From Trebouxia sp. TZW2008 (taxonomy: Eukaryota > Chlorophyta > Trebouxiophyceae > Trebouxiales > Trebouxiaceae), in contig BDIU01000017.1 of NCBI GenBank assembly GCA_002118135.1, positions 6,943 through 65,237 of the forward strand: 58,295 bases of DNA, given 5' to 3'. This document shows positions 32,835 to 45,800 of the stretch, piece by piece. The first letter of the stretch is position 1; every line of letters begins with the position of its first letter. The translations under genes and the position numbers were made by a program. The notes beneath the pieces are model-generated. The model made no database searches and was not told the origin of the DNA. It saw only the letters and a list, made by a program, of their open reading frames with translations.

Positions 32835-35039
32835 TTAACCAAATTTACCACTAGTAGAAGCAATTAAAAAAGCAGCATAGGTAAAGATATATCCAACAGA
32901 GAAATGTGCTAAACCTACTAAACGTGCTTGTACAATAGAAAGAGCAACTGGTTTGTCTCTCCAACGTACAAAGTTTGCTAAAGGTGTTTGCTGATGAGCC
33001 CATGCAAGAGTTTCAATAAGTTCTTGCCAGTAACCTCGCCATGAGATTAAAAACATGAAACCTGTAGCCCAAACAAGGTGTCCAAACAAAAATGTCCAAG
33101 CCCATACAGATAAACTGTTCATACCAAATGGGTTATATCCGTTGATAAGTTGAGATGAGTTTAACCAAAGGTAATCTCTTAACCAACCCATAATATAAGT
33201 TGAGGATTCATTAAATTGGTTCACATTACCTTGCCAAACCCCAAGATGTTTCCAGTGCCAATAAAATGTAGTCCAACCTATCGTGTTTAACATCCAAAAG
33301 ACTGCAAGATAAAAAGCATCCCAACCTGAAATGTCACAAGTACCTCCACGACCTGGCCCATCACAAGGGAAGCTGTAACCAAAATCTTTTTTATCTGGCA
33401 TAAGCTTTGAGCCTCGAGCATCTAGAGCACCTTTTACTAGAATTAAAGTGGTTGTATGAAGCCCAAGAGCAATAGCATGGTGAATAAGAAAATCACCTGG
33501 CCCAATGGTTAGAAAAAGTGAATTGTTGTTGTTGTTAATACCATCTAACCAACCAGGAAGCCATAAACCTTGACTAGCAGAAAACGCTGGGCTGTTGGTT
33601 GAAGATAATAAAAGATCAAAACCATAAAGAGCTTTCCCTTGTGCAGCTTGAATCCATTGTGCAAAAACAGGTTCAATTAAGATTTGTTTTTCAGGAGTCC
33701 CGAAAGCTTGCATAACGTCATTATGTACATAAAGCCCTAAAGTGTGAAAACCTAAAAACAAACTAACCCAGCTTAAATGAGAAATCACAGCCTCTTTATG
33801 ATCTAATAGGCGCGCTAGTACATTTCCTTTGTTTTGTTCAGAGTCATAATCTCTAATAAAAAAGATTGCACCATGAGCAAAAGCACCACACATGATAAAA
33901 CCTGCAATATACTGATGATGTGTATAAAGCGAAGCTTGTGCGGTAAAATCTTGTGCAAGAAAAGCGTATGGTGGGAGCGCATACATATGTTGTGCCACCA
34001 ATGATAAGATTGTACCAAGTGCTGCAAGAGCTAATCCTAATTGGAAATGTAAAGAATTGTTAAGTGTATCAAATAATCCTTTATGTCCAGCACCAAGACC
34101 ACCAGCTGGAGGAGTGTGTGCATCAAGAATCTCTCGCATGCTGTGACCAATACCAAAATTAGTACGGTACATATGCCCAGCTAAAATGAAAACAACTGCA
34201 ATAGCTAAATGATGGTGTGCAATATCCGTTAACCAAAGACTTTGGCTTTGCGGATGAAATCCACCTAAAAAAGTTAAGATTGCAGTTCCTGAGCCTTCAC
34301 TACTTGCAAACACATGGTTTGCAGAATCTGGATTCTGTGCATAAGCTGCCCAGTTACCAGTAAAGAATGGGGTTAATCCTTGGGGATGAGGCAAAGAAGT
34401 TAAGAAATTATCCCAACGAACGTGCTCACCACGAGACTCAGGAATAGCTACATGAACTAGATGTCCAGTCCAAGCTAAACTACTAGTTCCAAACAATCCA
34501 GCAAGATGATGGTTTAAACGAGACTCTGCATTTTTAAACCAAGACAAAGATGGTTGGAATTTTGGTTGTAAATGAAGCCATCCAGCAAAAAGAAAAAGTG
34601 CAGAACCAAGAATAAGAAAAACTGCTCCGTTATATAAATCTTGATTACTGCGCATTCCAATAGTATACCACCATTGATAAACACCAGAAGTAGAGATATT
34701 TACAGGCCCAGAAGCGCCCCCACGAGTAAAAGCTTCAACTGCAGGTTGGCCAAAGTGAGGATCCCAAATAGCGTGAGCAATTGGTCTTACATGAAGAGGA
34801 TCACGACCCCATTGTGGAAAATTACCTTGCCAAGCAACATGGAAAAGGAGTGAACTTGTCCATAAAAAAATAATTGCTAATTGTCCAAAATGAGAAGCAA
34901 AAATCTTTTGGTAAAGATTTTCTTCAGTCATATTGTCATGACTTTCAAAATCATGAGCAGTGGCGATCCCGTACCAAATCCGCCGAGTAGTTGGGTCTTT
35001 AGCAAGACCCTGGCTAAAACTTGGAAACTTAGTTGCCAT
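32835..35039 (-). CDS. psaB: Photosystem I P700 apoprotein A2
   Basis: PsaB forms with PsaA the core heterodimer of photosystem I. It binds half of P700, the primary acceptors and, jointly with PsaA, the 4Fe-4S cluster FX. The 734-residue length is normal for the family. The FX-binding loop [19 protein letters not shown] lies around residues 558-576 with both cysteines present. Eleven hydrophobic helices are expected and many histidine pairs (HHL, HAW) are visible. It starts [32 protein letters not shown] by family consensus and ends ASTSGKFG. No Shine-Dalgarno is seen. psaA is not adjacent. No introns or repeats occur inside, and the gene is bounded on both sides by repeat-free buffers. Confidence 0.99.
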   Translation of the reverse strand: MATKFPSFSQGLAKDPTTRRIWYGIATAHDFESHDNMTEENLYQKIFASHFGQLAIIFLWTSSLLFHVAWQGNFPQWGRDPLHVRPIAHAIWDPHFGQPAVEAFTRGGASGPVNISTSGVYQWWYTIGMRSNQDLYNGAVFLILGSALFLFAGWLHLQPKFQPSLSWFKNAESRLNHHLAGLFGTSSLAWTGHLVHVAIPESRGEHVRWDNFLTSLPHPQGLTPFFTGNWAAYAQNPDSANHVFASSEGSGTAILTFLGGFHPQSQSLWLTDIAHHHLAIAVVFILAGHMYRTNFGIGHSMREILDAHTPPAGGLGAGHKGLFDTLNNSLHFQLGLALAALGTILSLVAQHMYALPPYAFLAQDFTAQASLYTHHQYIAGFIMCGAFAHGAIFFIRDYDSEQNKGNVLARLLDHKEAVISHLSWVSLFLGFHTLGLYVHNDVMQAFGTPEKQILIEPVFAQWIQAAQGKALYGFDLLLSSTNSPAFSASQGLWLPGWLDGINNNNNSLFLTIGPGDFLIHHAIALGLHTTTLILVKGALDARGSKLMPDKKDFGYSFPCDGPGRGGTCDISGWDAFYLAVFWMLNTIGWTTFYWHWKHLGVWQGNVNQFNESSTYIMGWLRDYLWLNSSQLINGYNPFGMNSLSVWAWTFLFGHLVWATGFMFLISWRGYWQELIETLAWAHQQTPLANFVRWRDKPVALSIVQARLVGLAHFSVGYIFTYAAFLIASTSGKFG

Positions 35040-35160
35040 AACTTTTTGAAATATAAAACTTTAAATTTAGTAATGCATTTATTTTTTTTTTGCTTTTAAC
35101 CCAAAAGGGTACTACCCTTTCTCCCTTACTTCGAAAAGATAATCAAGAGACCCCGAAAAG

Positions 35161-36790
35161 ATAAAAAGACGAAGGGATACTTTCCTTACCCCGAAAAGAC
35201 TTCACCACGAAAAGATACTACTCCTATACTTCGAAAAGACTTTACCCCGTATCTTTTCGGGGTACTAGACTTTACCCCGAAAAGATACTACCCCGAAAAG
35301 ATACTACCCCTATACCCGGTACCCCTTCGGGGTATAGGGGTACGGGGAGACTTTTCTCGTATCCCTTCGTACTAGACTTTACCCCGAAAAGACTTTCCGA
35401 AGCTTGTACCCCGAAAAGATACTCTCCCGAATCTTTTCCCGGATACTCTCCCGAATCTTTTCCCGGATACTCTCCCGAATCTTTTCCCGGATACTCTCCC
35501 GAATCTTTTCCTGGATACTCTCCCGAATCTTTTCCCGGATACTCTCCCGAAAAGATACTACCCCGAAAAGATAACCCGAAGCTTTTCGGGGAGACTTTTC
35601 TCGTATCCCTTTCCGGGGGTAAAGGATTCCGGATACTCTCCCGAATCTTTTACCGGATACTCTCCCTATACCCCTATACCCCGAAGGGGTACCGGATACT
35701 ACCCCTATACCCGGTACCCCTTCGGGGTATAGGGGTACGGGGAGACTTTTCTCGTATCCCTTCGTACTAAACTTTACCCCGAAAAGATACTCTCCCGAAT
35801 CTTTTCCCGGATACTACCCCGAAAAGATACTCTCCCTATACCCCTTCGGGGTACTGGGTACTAGACTTTTCGGGGAGTATCCCTTACCGAAAAGGATTCG
35901 TATCCCTTCGAGACTTTTTTCGTATCCTTTCGAGACTTTCTTCGTATCCCGAAAAGAAAGTAGACTTTCTTCGTATCCCGAAAAGATACGAGAAAAGTCT
36001 ACTTTCCCTTGTACTGGATACTACCCCGTATTTTTTCGGGGTATGGGGAGAAAAGGATTCGTATCCCTTCGTATCCCTTCGTATGGGGAGAAAAAGATTA
36101 AAAGATTCCGGGGGTATCCCTTACCGACTTTTTTCGTAACCCTTAGGAGACTTTTTTCGTATCCCGTATCTTTTCGGGAGACGTACGAAAAGACTGTTTT
36201 CGTATCCCTTAAAGACTTTTTTCGTACCCTGTATCTTTTCGGGAGACGAGAATCCCTTTTTACAATGATATAAAAGGGAGACTTTTTTCCGGATAAACTA
36301 TAGTACGAAGGGATACGAAGAGCTTCTCGTATCTTTTCGGGATACGAATCCTTTTCGGTAAAAGCTTCGGAAAGTCTTTTCGGGGTAAAGCCTAGTACCC
36401 CGAAAAGATACGGGGTAAAGTCTTTTCGGGGTAAACTCTTTTCTGGGTAAAGCCTGTACCCGGAAAAAAGTCTCCCGGAAGGGATACCCCCGGAATCTTT
36501 TTTTCCCCATACGAAGGGATACGAATCCTTTTCTCCCCATACCCCGAAAAAATACGGGGTAGTATCCGGGAAAAGATTTGGGGTAGTATCCAGTAAAAAA
36601 TTCGGGAGAGTATCCGGAATCCTTTTTAAGGTAAAAGCTTCGGAAAGTCCAGTACCCCGAAGGGGTAGTATCCGGTACCCCGAAAAGATACGGGGTATAG
36701 GGGAAGTTTTTTCCGGGAGAATATTTTCAGAGAAATGGTTTTCCGAAAGAATCTTTTCAGGGATTATCAAGACTATTTCCCTCTGGAATA
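35161..36790. repeat. Repeat tract 12 with 24-bp tandem array
   Basis: Palindromic mosaic. The 24-bp unit GATACTCTCCCGAATCTTTT plus CCCG occurs five times at 35418-35537; a close relative is at 2114-2185. A variant ACAATGATAT element with a 7-bp AT/GC stem (CCCTTTT/AAAAGGG) lies at 36255-36278. The last 100 bases are diverged. No gene. Confidence 0.92.
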
Positions 36791-37013
36791 GAAAGGGGCC
36801 GGAAAGACTTTTCCCGAAATGGCTTTTCAGGGAAAGCTTTTTCAGGGAAAGATTTCTCAGGGAAAGCTTTTTCCTGGGTACAAAAAAACAAAACCAAAAG
36901 TTAAAAAAGTATTCTTTTTTTTAACTAAATAAATGCGTTAATTGTTTGTATAAGAAAACATTACGAAGGCTTTGAGATAACAAAAAACACGAGATTCGCT
37001 TTTATTTACAAAA

Positions 37014-37065
37014 ATGCGCGCCTATAATGCGCGCCTATAACGCGCGCCTATAATGCGCGTCTATT
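37014..37065. repeat. 13-bp ATGCGCGCCTATA minisatellite
   Basis: Four head-to-tail units of ATGCGCGCCTATA; the third has ACG for ATG and the fourth has GTCTATT at its end. Unit junctions spell TATAATG, so the array contains -10-like strings. Confidence 0.92.
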
Positions 37066-37125
37066 CTCTTTTTGTTCTTTTTGTTCGGGTTTTTTTGTAA
37101 TCCTTAACGGGGTAAAAAATACGGG

Positions 37126-37165
37126 GCTTTGCTTCGCACGATGCGCGTATCGTGCGAAGCAAAGC
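37126..37165. repeat. 17-bp perfect hairpin of the TTCGCACGA family
   Basis: GCTTTGCTTCGCACGAT (37126-37142) and ATCGTGCGAAGCAAAGC (37149-37165) are exact reverse complements around the loop GCGCGT. Fragments of the same word occur at 38213-38232, 38963-38983, 39105-39115 and at several places in rpoC2. No T-run follows. Confidence 0.85.
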
Positions 37166-37490
37166 TAAAAGATAAGTACCCTTGCTTTGTTTCGCACGAT
37201 ACGTGCCTGTGTAAAGCAAATTGTTCGTTTTTTTTTACCCCTTCGCACAACTACCCTGAAAAGAAAAAAAACACAAGGTTTGGGAGAGAACACTTTACCC
37301 CGAAATGGCTTTCCTTTCGGAAAGTAGCCGGAAAAAAGTCTCCCGGAAAAGACTTTCCTTTAATCTCATTGTAAACCCGATAAAAGACTTCGTTTTTTTT
37401 ACCTTACCGTAAAGGATTCGTCTTTTTATCTTTTACCGTATCCGGTAACCGGAAAAAAGTCTACTTTCCCGAAAAGATACGGGAGACTAC

Positions 37491-38040
37491 CCCGAAAAGA
37501 TAATCCCCCGAATCTTTTCCCGGATACTACCCCGAAAAGATAATCCCCCTATACCCCTTCGGGGTACGGGGAGTAAAGGATTCCGGATACTACCCCGAAA
37601 AGATAACCCGAAGCTTTTACCGAAGCTCTTCGTATCCCTTCGTACTAGACTTTACCCCGAAAAGATACTACCCCTATACCCCGGAGGGGTACCGGGTACT
37701 AGACTTTACCCCTATACGAAGGGATACGAGAAAAGTCTCCCGGAAAAGCTTCTCGAAGGGATACGATAAAAGTCTCCCGGTACCCGGAAGAGCTTCTCCC
37801 GGTACCCCTCCGGGGTATAGGGGTATAGGGGAAAGGTTTTTCGGGGAAAACCTGGTACCCAGAAAAGATTCTTTCGGTACCCCTTCAAGGAGTATCCGGC
37901 ACCTCGTACCTTTTCGGAATATAGGGGAGTATCCGGAAAGGGATTACTCCCTTTTATCTTTTCCCGGGAGACTCTTCTCAGGTTTTGTCTTTGCGTATCC
38001 TTTAATCTCATTGTAAAAAGGGATACGTATGTCTTTTTAT
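37491..38040. repeat. Repeat tract 13
   Basis: Palindromic mosaic with CCCCGAATCTTTTCCCGG and CCCCGGAGGGGTACCGGG words to about 37830, then diverged versions. An ATCTCATTGT element lies at 38005-38014. No gene. Confidence 0.85.
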
Positions 38041-38279
38041 CTTTTCGGGGAAAGTCTGGTACCTCTTCAAGGTAAGGGGTACAGGGATTATCTTTTCCGG
38101 GAAAGCCCTTTCAGGGAAAAAGTTTTCTGGGATACTGCAAAGCTCCCCTTGTTTTAACAGCAAAGAAAATACGAAATATTTCTCTTGGAGGGTGTGCAAG
38201 CTAAAAGATACTGCTCGTGCGGAGCAAAGCTGCATTTTCGCTGCACCCGAGAGACAGGGATTTGTACCAACAGCAAGGA

Positions 38280-38905
38280 TTTTGTTTTACCCTGTTCTTT
38301 TTGGTTTTTTTTTTAAATCTTGTACTTTTTTTTTGCTCTTTTCAAAAAGAAAATGTCAAAAAGAAGGGATACGAGAAAAGAGGGCCTAGAAAAGCATTTA
38401 TAAAACATTCTAATAAAATTCTTGTATTTTTACAATACTAGCACACTTGATGAATGCTTTAGGTAACAGTTTATGAAAAACCTTTTTTCTTTGTTTGCCG
38501 TCCCCGTATCTTTTCGGGATACTACCCTCTTTTTTTTCAAATCTTGTACTTTTTCTTTTGCTCTTTTCAAAAAGAAGATATCAAAAAGAAGGGATACGAA
38601 AAGAGAGGGCCTAAAAAACATCTCGTATCCCTTCGATGTTCTAACAAAAGTTTTGTGTTTTTACAACAATAGCACACCTTTTTTGTGCTTTAAAAACATT
38701 TAAGGCTTTACCCTGTTTTTTTTGGATTCTCTTTTACCTTTTTTTTTTCAAATCTTGTACTTTTTCTTTTGCTCTTTTCAAAAAAAAGGTATCAAAAAGA
38801 AGGGGTACGAAAAGAGAGGGCCTAAAAAAACATTTCGTATCCCTTCGATGTTCTAATAAAAGTTTTGTGTTTTTAGACTCTTTTTATGGGTTAAAAACTT
38901 CTTTT
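38280..38905. repeat. ~220-bp degenerate tandem repeat, about three copies
   Basis: A unit holding AAATCTTGTACTTTTT, TTTGCTCTTTTCAAAAA, ATCAAAAAGAAGGGATACGA, GAGGGCCTA and AGTTTTGTGTTTTTAC recurs with anchors at about 38315, 38539 and 38760, giving periods near 223 and 221. Copies are preceded by TTTACCCTGTT. Divergence is obvious between copies, with small indels. No ORF spans the unit in a conserved frame. Flanks 38041-38279 and 38906-39230 are AT-rich with TTCGCACGA-family words. Confidence 0.85.
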
Positions 38906-39230
38906 TTACCCTGTTTTTTTCTTTTTTTTTTTGTAAAAAGATCTTAACAGAGCTCCCGACTGCTCGTGCGAAGCAAAGCTGCACCCGGAATACAGCGATT
39001 TGTACCAACAACAAGGAAAAAAGAAGTAAAGGATACTACTTGCGCGTATCTTTTCGAGATCGGCTTTGCACAATACGACGCGCGTATCTTTTACCGGGGT
39101 ACGTCGTGCGAAACATTTTGCGAAAAGATACGCGCAGCAAAATGCAGTACCCCAGAAAGCTTTTTCCCTGTAAACTACTTTCTTGAAAAGATAATCCCGG
39201 AAAAGATAATCCCGGAAAAGATAATCCCTT

Positions 39231-39836
39231 TACCCCTATACCCCTATGTTTTTATACCCTATACCCCGAAAAGATAATCCCCCGAATCTTTTCCCGGATA
39301 CTACCCCGAAAAGATACTACCCCTATACCCCGTACCCCTCCGGGGTATAGGGGTACGGGGTACTAGACTTTACCCCTTACCGTATCCCGAAAAGATAACC
39401 CGAAGCTTGTACCCCGAAAAGATACTACCCCTATACCCCGGAGGGGTACGGGGTACGGGGTACCGGGAGAAGCTCTTCCGGGTAAAGGATACTACCCCGA
39501 AAAGATACTACCCCTATACCCCTTCGGGGAGAAGCTTTTCGGGGTACCGGATACGGGTTATCTTTTCGGGGTAGTATCCGGGAAAAGATTCGGGGGATTA
39601 TCTTTTCGGGGTATAGGGTTATAGGGGTAGTATCCGGAATCCTTTACGGTAAAAGATACGGGGTAGTATCCGGAATCCTTTACGGTAAAAGCTTCGGAAA
39701 GTCTAGTACCCCGAAAAGACTTTACCCCGAAAAGATACTACCCCGTACCCTGAAGGGGTAAAGTCTTTTCGGGGTAAAGTCTTTTCGGGGTAAAGTCTCT
39801 TCGGGGTAAGGGGAGAGTCTTTTTAGGTATTGTTTT
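39231..39836. repeat. Repeat tract 14 abutting the rpoC2 stop
   Basis: Palindromic mosaic (CCCCGTACCCCTCCGGGG, GGTACGGGGTACGGGGTACC, GGGGTAAAGTCTTTTC in tandem at 39760-39800). It runs to within about 20 bases of the rpoC2 stop codon. The AT-rich buffer found at other gene ends is almost missing here. Confidence 0.9.
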
Positions 39837-42800
39837 TTACTTAAACGTTAAAAATACTAGGAAATTCATGTAATTTTCAAGCAAACTCTTCAGTTCATCA
39901 CGAACCTCATTCTTTTTATACTTATAAAGAGTAATGGCAGGGTTTTCGAGTTTACGTTTAAGTTTTACCTTTATGAATCTTATAATTATATAAAACCAAA
40001 AGTAGAAAAAAAGAGAGTCAGAAACATTTCTTACTTGTTTTTCATATCTCTCAATAAAACAAAAAATGATCACACTTTTCAGAACACTGCTTTTTGTTTC
40101 AGAAAAATAAGCCATCAAATATTTAAGATAGATCTCGTTGTTTTTTATATATACTTTGCCGGTTATCGAGTCTACTCCGAAATTGTCAGGAAGGGTATAA
40201 GATTTATCATTTTTAAGTTCAGCAGACAAGTAAGGTATTAAACCAATTTGTTGATATATATAAGCGATGGTTTGAGCAAATTGATTAGTATTAGATGGAA
40301 ATAATCTTAAATAGATCTCGGGCTTTTTATAAGCCATCTCGTGCTGTGTTTTTTCCACTTTTTCTTTTTTTCCAATACTTTTTGAAAAAGAGTAAGAGTG
40401 CGCCTTTCTTATATCTTTTATATTTGATTGTTGGTCTTTAGCATTTTTGCTATCTCTTTCTCCTTCTTTACAAGACACATCCTCTTTATATCTTTTAGTT
40501 TGCGCATTCGTACCCTTATACACCGAAGGGGAGAAGCCCTTCCCGGGTATAGGGGTAGAAGGGAGGCTTTTTTTAGCAGGAAGAAGGGATACAACAGAGT
40601 CCTTCTCACTTTTTTGATTGTTATTAGAAAGTGGAGAAAAGGGGTAAACCATTACATACCCTTGTTTAACTATGTGTTTTTTTGTTTCAATAAGATCTTT
40701 AGATTGGTTATTATATGTAAACAAGAGCTTGTTGAAAGTCTCCTTTCCAACCTTAGATTTGTATCTTTCGTCAAAAAACCGCGTCTCCCTTTCTCTTTTT
40801 TCTAAGCCTTTTTCTACTTTCTCTTTTTCTATTTTCTCTTTCTCTAATAAGAGTGGTTTCTCTGTTTTTTCTACCTTTTCTTTTCCCGAAGGGAAACTAG
40901 GTTTGAAGTGCGGATTCTTTGTACCAACCCCAAAAAGGCTCTTCTTCGAAAAAAGAGCCTCCTTCGAAGGGAAAGGAGGAAGAGGTTCTTGCGCAGGTTT
41001 TCCGGAAATAAAGGGAAACTCCGATTGTTGGTCTTTTTTGTTGGTTTTCTTGTTCTTAGGCCTATACAAATCCAACCTGTATTCTTCGTCAAACTTGTTT
41101 TCTATCTGTTGCAAAAAGCCTTGTAGCTTTTCTTCTACCTCTTCTTTTGGGGTAAGGTACCGGTTTAAAAGGTACCGGTTTTTACCGTTTTTCTTCTCCT
41201 CTCTGTCAAAGAAGCTTAAAAAAGGGTAAGACGGTAGGGACTTCTGGTGACCTTTAAGAGCCTGCCTTTGAGTCAAATAAAGAATACCTCTTTTGAATTT
41301 AGGAAAAACGTAAGGCCTGCGCTTACTTCGACGAGAGAAGTGCCAATCAAAGATGTTTTTTCTTATTTTTAAACCATTGACTGTTATGAGATCGGGTAAT
41401 CGGATAGGATAACCATCTGGGAAATCCTGTTTGATATAATCTTTTTGATCTTCAGGAAGAGAATTGAACCCCGCTATCTGGCGCTCTCTTTCAACTCTCT
41501 CCTCCCCTTCCACTCTTTTTATAAAAACCCCCATCCCATACTGTGCCAGTTCCGGTAATGGGTGTAGTTGGGTAACCTTTCTCTTTTCTTTTATATCTTT
41601 TTTCCTCTTAGTATTTAGAGTATTAAAAAGTGGTCTTCCGGCTTTCCCTGGAAGGGGTCGTATCCCTTGTTGTTGGTAAGCCTTTTTTTCTATCTCTCCC
41701 TTCTCTGTTACAATGAGATTAGATTTCTTTTTTTTCTCTTTTTCTAACAAAGGGCCAAAGGAAAACGAGAGAGCCTCCTTTGTCTTTTCTGCTTGCATAT
41801 AAGTTTCTAACACTTTTAAGACTTGAAGACGTACATAAAAATGTCGATCTCTTTTTTCACCGAAAAGTGAAGAGAGTTGTTGATAAAGAAGACCTTTGTA
41901 TTTGTTTTCTGTTCCTGGTTTTTGTTGCTGAGAAAGGGGAAGAAGGGGAAGGTCGTGCGAAGCAACGCCCGTACCTTCGCACAACGTTTCCCTTCTTCCC
42001 CGAAAAGATATTACCCCGTACCTTCGCACGACGTTTCCCTTCTTCCCCGAAAAGCCTTTACCCTCCCCTGCAAAGCTTACTTGGGACTTTTGGGGGCCGA
42101 ACTCCCAAAAAGGGTCCCAAAAAATAGATACACCGTGTGTTCTCTCGGGATACCTGGCTGTTGTTTTCTCTACCCCGTCTCTCTTCTTTCCCTCGTTTCC
42201 GGGAAAGTAGGAAGAGTAGGGGGACGCAAAGGTTTTGACCTCTTTAGATTGGTTAAGGGTGCGGGAGCCAAAGGTTTTGACCTTTCTTTGTATCCCTTTC
42301 GCTGCATTCGAAGGGAAAACTGCGTTTCCCTTGTTTCCCTTGTTTCCCTTGTTTCCCTTATTCGAAGGGGGGATTGTTGGTACAAATCCCGGGATACAGG
42401 GTTTTGTACCAACAGCAAAAAGAGAAAGTAGGGTGTTTAAAACCTTTAGATCTTTCCCTTGCTGAGAACGAGAGAGGGGGGTTCCCTCGTGCGGAGGGAA
42501 CCTTCTTTCGTGTCCCTCGTGCCCCTCGCCCCCCTCGCTTCCCTCCGCACGAGAAGGGAAACGAGAAGGGAAAGTAGTTTTCCCTTCGAAAGTTCTTTGT
42601 TTAAATGTGTTTTCTACCTCTTCTTTGAGTGTTTCTTTTAGGTAAGAGATTGGGGGGAGTATTTGAAAGAAAAGATCAACGAGTATTTCTTTTTCAGCAA
42701 ATAGGGCCAACAATATGTGTGTTTGACGAGCTTTTTCTGTTTTTATCTCCTCTCTTAGGTTTAAAAAAGTAGGAGTAGTAGGAAAAAAAGGATGAATGAT

Positions 42801-45800
42801 TTGATCTAGATTAAGAGATCCAGTTCCTACATTAATATAGTCACCTAAAATCACACGCTCTTTTAAACCATGTAAGAAATCTTTTTGACCTTTAATAGCA
42901 GAACCACTTAAGATTCTTGTAGTCTCTTGAAAGCTTGCAGCAGAAAAAAAGCTTTCACATTCCAATGAGACAGTAGTAACACCTAAAAGGGCTGGTTTGT
43001 ATGTTAAAGGTTTGGAATATAGGAAAGAACTTCGCTCTCTTCTTAGAAAGTTCAGAAAAAGAAGAAAAACCTCGTACTCCTTCCTTTTCCCGGCCTCAGT
43101 CTTTAGAGTATTGGGGAAGAAAAGACTTTTTAGGCTCTCATACAATTTGGGTGCGAAAGAGCTCTCGGAGGACACACCGGGAAAGATTCTCCCCTTCTCC
43201 GGTTGTAAAGAAGGGGTACGAAAAGATACACTCTTTTTCTTTTCTATGAGAGGAAAAAGAGGTGGCTTCCCCCTCGTCTTCTTCCACCACCAAAAAAGAA
43301 AAAATGCTACGTTTTTCTTAAAGCGTTGACGATCTATTGAATTGACGCTGTCTGCCACATCTAAATCAACAAATTCGCCTGGTAAGAACCAAGGTTTCCC
43401 AGTAGGAAAGGTTTGATCATAATACCCGTCGTCAACAATGACAACCTTTTCAGTCATTTGTCTTACAACAATCTCAAGATGTTTGTCAGGAATAATTACA
43501 CCTTGGGAGATATAAACATCTTGAACCTTGTCAATAAGAACCCTTTGGATTTGTGCAAAACTAGAAAGTGCAGCCTCTTTTCGACTCTTTTTGTGCGTTT
43601 CCATTTCAAGAAGGAACAACTCATCAAGATAATCTGGTAAATTACCATCAAAAGGTAGGCCCTCTTTTGTTCGGCGTGCTTCAAAAAGTTGTTCAATTTT
43701 TGGAATACCTTGAATAATATCGTCAGTTGTTAATTTTTGATAAAAGAGGGTTAAAAGAGCGTAATTCTTGTCGACAAGATCACCATTCTTTACATTCATT
43801 GCCCCACGTGAAGAAGTGGTAACATTTTGTGCGCACCGTACCGTTACCTTATTCTTTTCAATCCCAATAACTTGCCCAGAAAATGGAAGAACCAGGTTTT
43901 CTGTTATGTTTTCTCCAGGATGAAAGACTTGACCCAGGGTCATGGTTGGTTTGTCTCTTGGGATGTTAAATATGACCCTCTCATCTCTTGTTAAGAGCAA
44001 ACAATAATTGTTTTTTAAAGAAAAGCTGTCAGAAAAGGGTAAGGTAAGGTTGAGAGGTTTTCTCTGTCGTCTCTTTCGTATCTTTATTTGGGAACGTTCT
44101 CTCTTCCCTCTCGATTGTAAAGATTCCCTTGATAAAAGAGGTTCTTCCCCTCTTTTATCAAAAAGAGGTTCTTCCCCTCTTTTATCAAAAAGAGGTTCTT
44201 CCCCTCTTTTATCAAAAAGAGGTTCTTCCTCTCTTTTATCAAATTGTTGGTCAGAGCTCTTTGCTGGCTGTTGGTTTTCTCTCTTTTTTTGTCTACTCGT
44301 TTCTTCCCCTTCTCCTTCGTATCCCTTCGAAGGGATACTTGGTAGAAACAAGGGCTGCTTGTGGGTCACAGAAAGCCTTTCTGTGTCTAAAACCTCCCCG
44401 TTATATGGGGTAAAAAAGAGTGTTAAAGTGCGAGGATTCTCTCTAGAATAAGAAGACCAAAACTGTTTATCTGTTAGTAGACAAACAATCTTTTTGGTAA
44501 GGACCCCATTCTCACTCTTTCCCCTCGAAAGAAAAGATTCGGGAAATAAGCGTGGTTTTAAAGGAAAAAAGGGTTCTTGATAAGGATATGTGCTTTCTCT
44601 TTGAGTGCGATTACCTCTCTCTTCCTCGGGGGAAAGGAGGGGTATAGGTCTTTCCCGTATCGGGATAGTCTTTTTATCTTTTCCCACTCTCAGTATCCCT
44701 TCTCCCTCCCTTTGAAAAACGTGCGGAGGAAGGGATACTGAACTCTCTACAAAACCACTCAATACACCCCCTTTCCCTTTAAAAAGGTCAAATATGTTGT
44801 CGTTTTTAAGGTTTAAAAACAAATCTTGTTTCCCATGGAACGGGAACGACGTATTGTTTCTCCCATTACCCCGAAAAGATACTTTATTCATTGGAAAAGC
44901 TCTTGGAAAAGGGGGTAAATAGAGAGCCTGTTCTCTTATAAAACAAAAGTGGAAAGATTGGCTCGGACGAACAAATCGAAGAGGTTGTAAATCTTGTTTC
45001 CCTTGGAAAGCCCTTGTACCCCTTTTACAATGAGATAAAAGTTTTCTTTTTAAGGGGTCTGTGATGAGATCTGCATTTTGTAAAGAGACGAAAGAAAGCT
45101 GGATCTTGTTTGTTACCAATAAACAAGTTTGGGATAATGGAGAGAAAAGGGTATTTACAGGCAGCAAAAAAGACAGGTCTCTTTTTGAAGGGATTTCTTC
45201 AAAGTTTTTACAAAATAAAAGATTTATAGATTCCCGTAGTTGCCAATCTTCTACTCTTTTTTCAAAAGGTTGAAGTCTTATTTTAAGTGTACTTAACTGA
45301 ACCTGTCTAAAGCAAAAGATCTCCGTATCCCTTTGAAAGGTCTTTTTTCTTTTTTGATCTTTTGAAACCCCCTTGTATCGGGAGTGGGCAAATCTGAACA
45401 AAGGAGAAGGTTTGCTTCGCACGGGATAAGACTTCGGAGAGGTTGTCATTTCCCTTTTCGTTCCCCTTTTCCGTGCGGAAAGAACAGGTCTTTTTCTTTC
45501 TTTCCTCTTTTTCGTGCACTTCCTTTTCCTTTTCCTTTTTTTTAGGGTAAGTGGTTTATTGGTTAAAAAAGCCTGCCTACTTCCCCTTTTTTCCCGAGTG
45601 TTTGAAAAGCGTATATGTTGATGGATTTGTAAATCATTTATATCACCGATTTCTAATATCAACCAATCTATGAGAACTCTCAAATCTCGTAACAAATACG
45701 AAACTTCTGTTTTTCTGGTTTTCACCAAATCATTAACCCCTTTCTCTGGTGTTTGAGATTTATAGTATTTAAGTATTTCTATACGATCGTTGGGGCGGAT

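Larger units (their letters stand above)
36791..37490. other. Island with minisatellite and hairpin, no gene
   Basis: After diverged GGCTTTTCAGGGAAAGC words, repeat-free AT-rich DNA (36880-37010) is followed by a 13-bp minisatellite (37014-37065), a perfect 17-bp hairpin (37126-37165), a second imperfect TTCGCACGATACG copy (37190-37205) and diverged repeats with an ATCTCATTGT element at 37363-37372. No ORF with a convincing product. Confidence 0.6.
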
